Under the pieces are notes generated by a model, which was not told where the DNA came from, did no database searches, and saw nothing but the letters and a program-made list of their open reading frames with translations. From Allobosea sp. (GTDB lineage: Bacteria > Pseudomonadota > Alphaproteobacteria > Rhizobiales > Beijerinckiaceae): a DNA stretch of 64,000 nucleotides. Below are positions 62,606 through 64,000 of the stretch, one piece after another (within the stretch, counting starts at the first letter, position 1; each line of letters starts with the position of its first letter). The position numbers were made by a program, and so were the translations under genes. Location of the stretch: the NCBI GenBank assembly GCA_024231975.1, contig JAAEQB010000121.1, positions 1-64,000 of the forward strand, written 5' to 3'.

Positions 62606-64000
62606 TCAGAACCGCATCTCGACCCTGCCTTTGAGGGCATGGTCACGGGAGCGCTCGCCGATCGCTGCGGAGTAGGTCAGGCCGAGGGCGGTGGCCTGCG
62701 AGAGGCGCCAGTCGAGGCCAGCCTCGGCGACGAGGGCCTCGCGGTCGATCCTGGCGGCGAAGACCGTGGCCGGTGTCGTGCCGGCGACGAAGGCGGTGCG
62801 GGCCTGCGGGGTGAGCTCGCCAAAGCCGTGGCGCCAGCCGAGCATGGCGCGGGCGAACAAGGGCATCGCCCCGAGCTGCGCCTCGGCCCGTAGGCCCAGC
62901 GTGGTGAAGCCGAGCATCTGCTCGGAGGACAGAACCCGCAGCGCAGCCGCCCCGCCACGCTCGGTGCCGGCGTCCGTGCTGACGCGGATCAGGGCGAGCT
63001 GCGCGAACGGCTCCAGCGCGACCCCGCTGAAGGCGAAGGCATAGCCGAGTTCGGCGAAGCCCTGCGTCACCGAGCCGGGACGCTGCAGGCGCAGCAGATC
63101 GCCGAAGCCGCGGATCTGGACCTGGCGGCGGATGTCGCTCTCGGACCAGCTATAGGCCGCGCCGGCATCGAAGCGCAGATTGCCGAAGCGGGCGCCGGCA
63201 TAGAGCGCGGCATGGCCGCTCTCCAGCCTGCCGGTCGAGAGGCGGGCATCGAGATCGAAGCGCGACTGGCTGTAGCCGCCGGCGACGCCGACCTTCAGCG
63301 AGGAGCCCGGCGCATCGTAGAGCATGACGTCGGCGCCGAGCAGGGCGCCGCCGCTGCGGCGGTTGAGGCCTGCGGCATTGCCGTCGCCATCGCTGTTGCC
63401 GGTGCTGCCGAAGGCCGTGCCCCAGACCGCATAGCGCGGCTGCAGCACCGGCGCCGGCATCATGATCGCACCCTTGCGGCCGGGCAGGTCAGCGGTGAAC
63501 GAGGCTGCGACCTGCTGGCCGGGCACGGTCAGTAGCGGGCCGCGCAGGTGGCCCAAAATGGTGTCGCGCACCAGCCGGCTCTCATCGATCATCACCGAGA
63601 CCGCCTGGGCATGCGCCTCGCCCGAGAGCAGGTCGAAGCCGGCCCGCGCCTCGGCCGCCGTCGCCGAGATCAGCGCGTCATAGACCGGGTTGCCGACCCC
63701 CAGCCGCTCCGCCGCGATCGCGATGAAGCCCTGGTTGCGGGTGGCCGCGATGTAGGTGCCGCCGGTGCTGGGGCTGGTGTTGCCGCCGGAGCCGCCATTG
63801 TCAGGGCCGAAGGAGGTGTCGTTGCGGGTCATCGTTAGCGTGACGCTCGTGCCTCCATAACTCAGCGACGGCGTCAGGAAGGCGAGGTTCGAGGTGACGG
63901 TGCTGAAGGTTCCGCTGACGCCACCGCTGGCCGTCAGGATCGTGTAGCTCGTGCTTGCGGCGTAATTGCCGTTCTCAGCCAGGACCTGCACCGTGCCGCC
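62606..64000 (-). CDS. Autotransporter, C-terminal passenger and barrel, 5' end beyond window
   Basis: The frame is open from 64000 to the stop at 62606, about 460 codons, and starts inside the protein. The passenger end (VQVLAENGNYAAS, NQGFIAIAAERLGVGNP) leads into a C-terminal autotransporter domain (about 250 residues, barrel strands such as RYAVWGTAFGSTGNSDGDG and GFAELGYAFAFSGVALEPFAQ) with the terminal Phe signature VEMRF. It should form a 12-stranded outer-membrane barrel secreting a passenger. Closely related to the broken copy at the left edge. Confidence 0.9.
   Translation of the reverse strand, partial: GGTVQVLAENGNYAASTSYTILTASGGVSGTFSTVTSNLAFLTPSLSYGGTSVTLTMTRNDTSFGPDNGGSGGNTSPSTGGTYIAATRNQGFIAIAAERLGVGNPVYDALISATAAEARAGFDLLSGEAHAQAVSVMIDESRLVRDTILGHLRGPLLTVPGQQVAASFTADLPGRKGAIMMPAPVLQPRYAVWGTAFGSTGNSDGDGNAAGLNRRSGGALLGADVMLYDAPGSSLKVGVAGGYSQSRFDLDARLSTGRLESGHAALYAGARFGNLRFDAGAAYSWSESDIRRQVQIRGFGDLLRLQRPGSVTQGFAELGYAFAFSGVALEPFAQLALIRVSTDAGTERGGAAALRVLSSEQMLGFTTLGLRAEAQLGAMPLFARAMLGWRHGFGELTPQARTAFVAGTTPATVFAARIDREALVAEAGLDWRLSQATALGLTYSAAIGERSRDHALKGRVEMRF

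Overview
The window is GC-rich, densely coded DNA from an alphaproteobacterium, most likely of the Hyphomicrobiales (a Bosea-like organism is my best guess, not proven). The evidence is a set of lineage-typical genes: a divK-pleD operon, DUF3572-dinB, an EipB (DUF1849) envelope protein, clpS-clpA, a phasin, a DUF1489 protein, a phosphatidylcholine synthase of the Pcs type, and GC-rich intergenic palindromes common in this order. I see no prophage, transposase, CRISPR array or rRNA. There is one tRNA, Leu with anticodon GAG.

Left edge to 3.8 kb is a rearranged surface-protein region. It holds the end of an autotransporter passenger with frameshifts and a stop, an 89-bp duplicated scrap of a neighbouring gene, a glycine/alanine-rich exported protein with 28-residue repeats, a small exported Cys-rich protein, and two families of intergenic palindrome. 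A paralogous autotransporter, intact as far as it can be seen, enters at the right edge (62.6-64 kb).

3.8-17 kb: cell-cycle and c-di-GMP signalling (PleD, DivK), DNA polymerase IV, EipB, a divergent TetR/short-chain dehydrogenase pair with two matched dyads, a RidA-GDPD-acetyltransferase-HIT run, an ECF41-type sigma factor operon with two carboxymuconolactone-decarboxylase-like genes and its predicted target promoter, an M48 protease and the AzlCD exporter. The acetyltransferase gene carries an in-frame palindromic repeat insertion.

17-28.5 kb: ClpS-ClpA proteolysis, a Rieske oxygenase, a phasin with a strong promoter, a D-Ala-D-Ala carboxypeptidase with a SPOR domain, an overlapping VWA/J-domain pair, panC, and a ParDE toxin-antitoxin module with a candidate operator.

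28.5-50 kb is mainly metabolism and transport: short-chain dehydrogenases, an aminoglycoside-kinase-like protein, a PLP dehydratase divergent from an XRE-cupin regulator across a duplicated 16-bp operator, the biotin subunit of an acyl-CoA carboxylase (its carboxyltransferase partner lies 16 kb away), a thiosulfate uptake/sulfurtransferase pair, an Lrp regulator divergent from a Gate-domain transporter, an orphan TctC, Ogt, MsrP, an ArsR-SRPBCC pair and an iron-dependent alcohol dehydrogenase.

50-64 kb: LipB, a stand-alone FliN-like domain, the tRNA, MgtE, two paralogous GH25 lysozymes flanking phosphatidylcholine synthase, a Pit phosphate transporter, tandem CorA-type transporters and the second autotransporter. 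Functional names rest on recognisable motifs and family resemblance read by eye; no database search was run.
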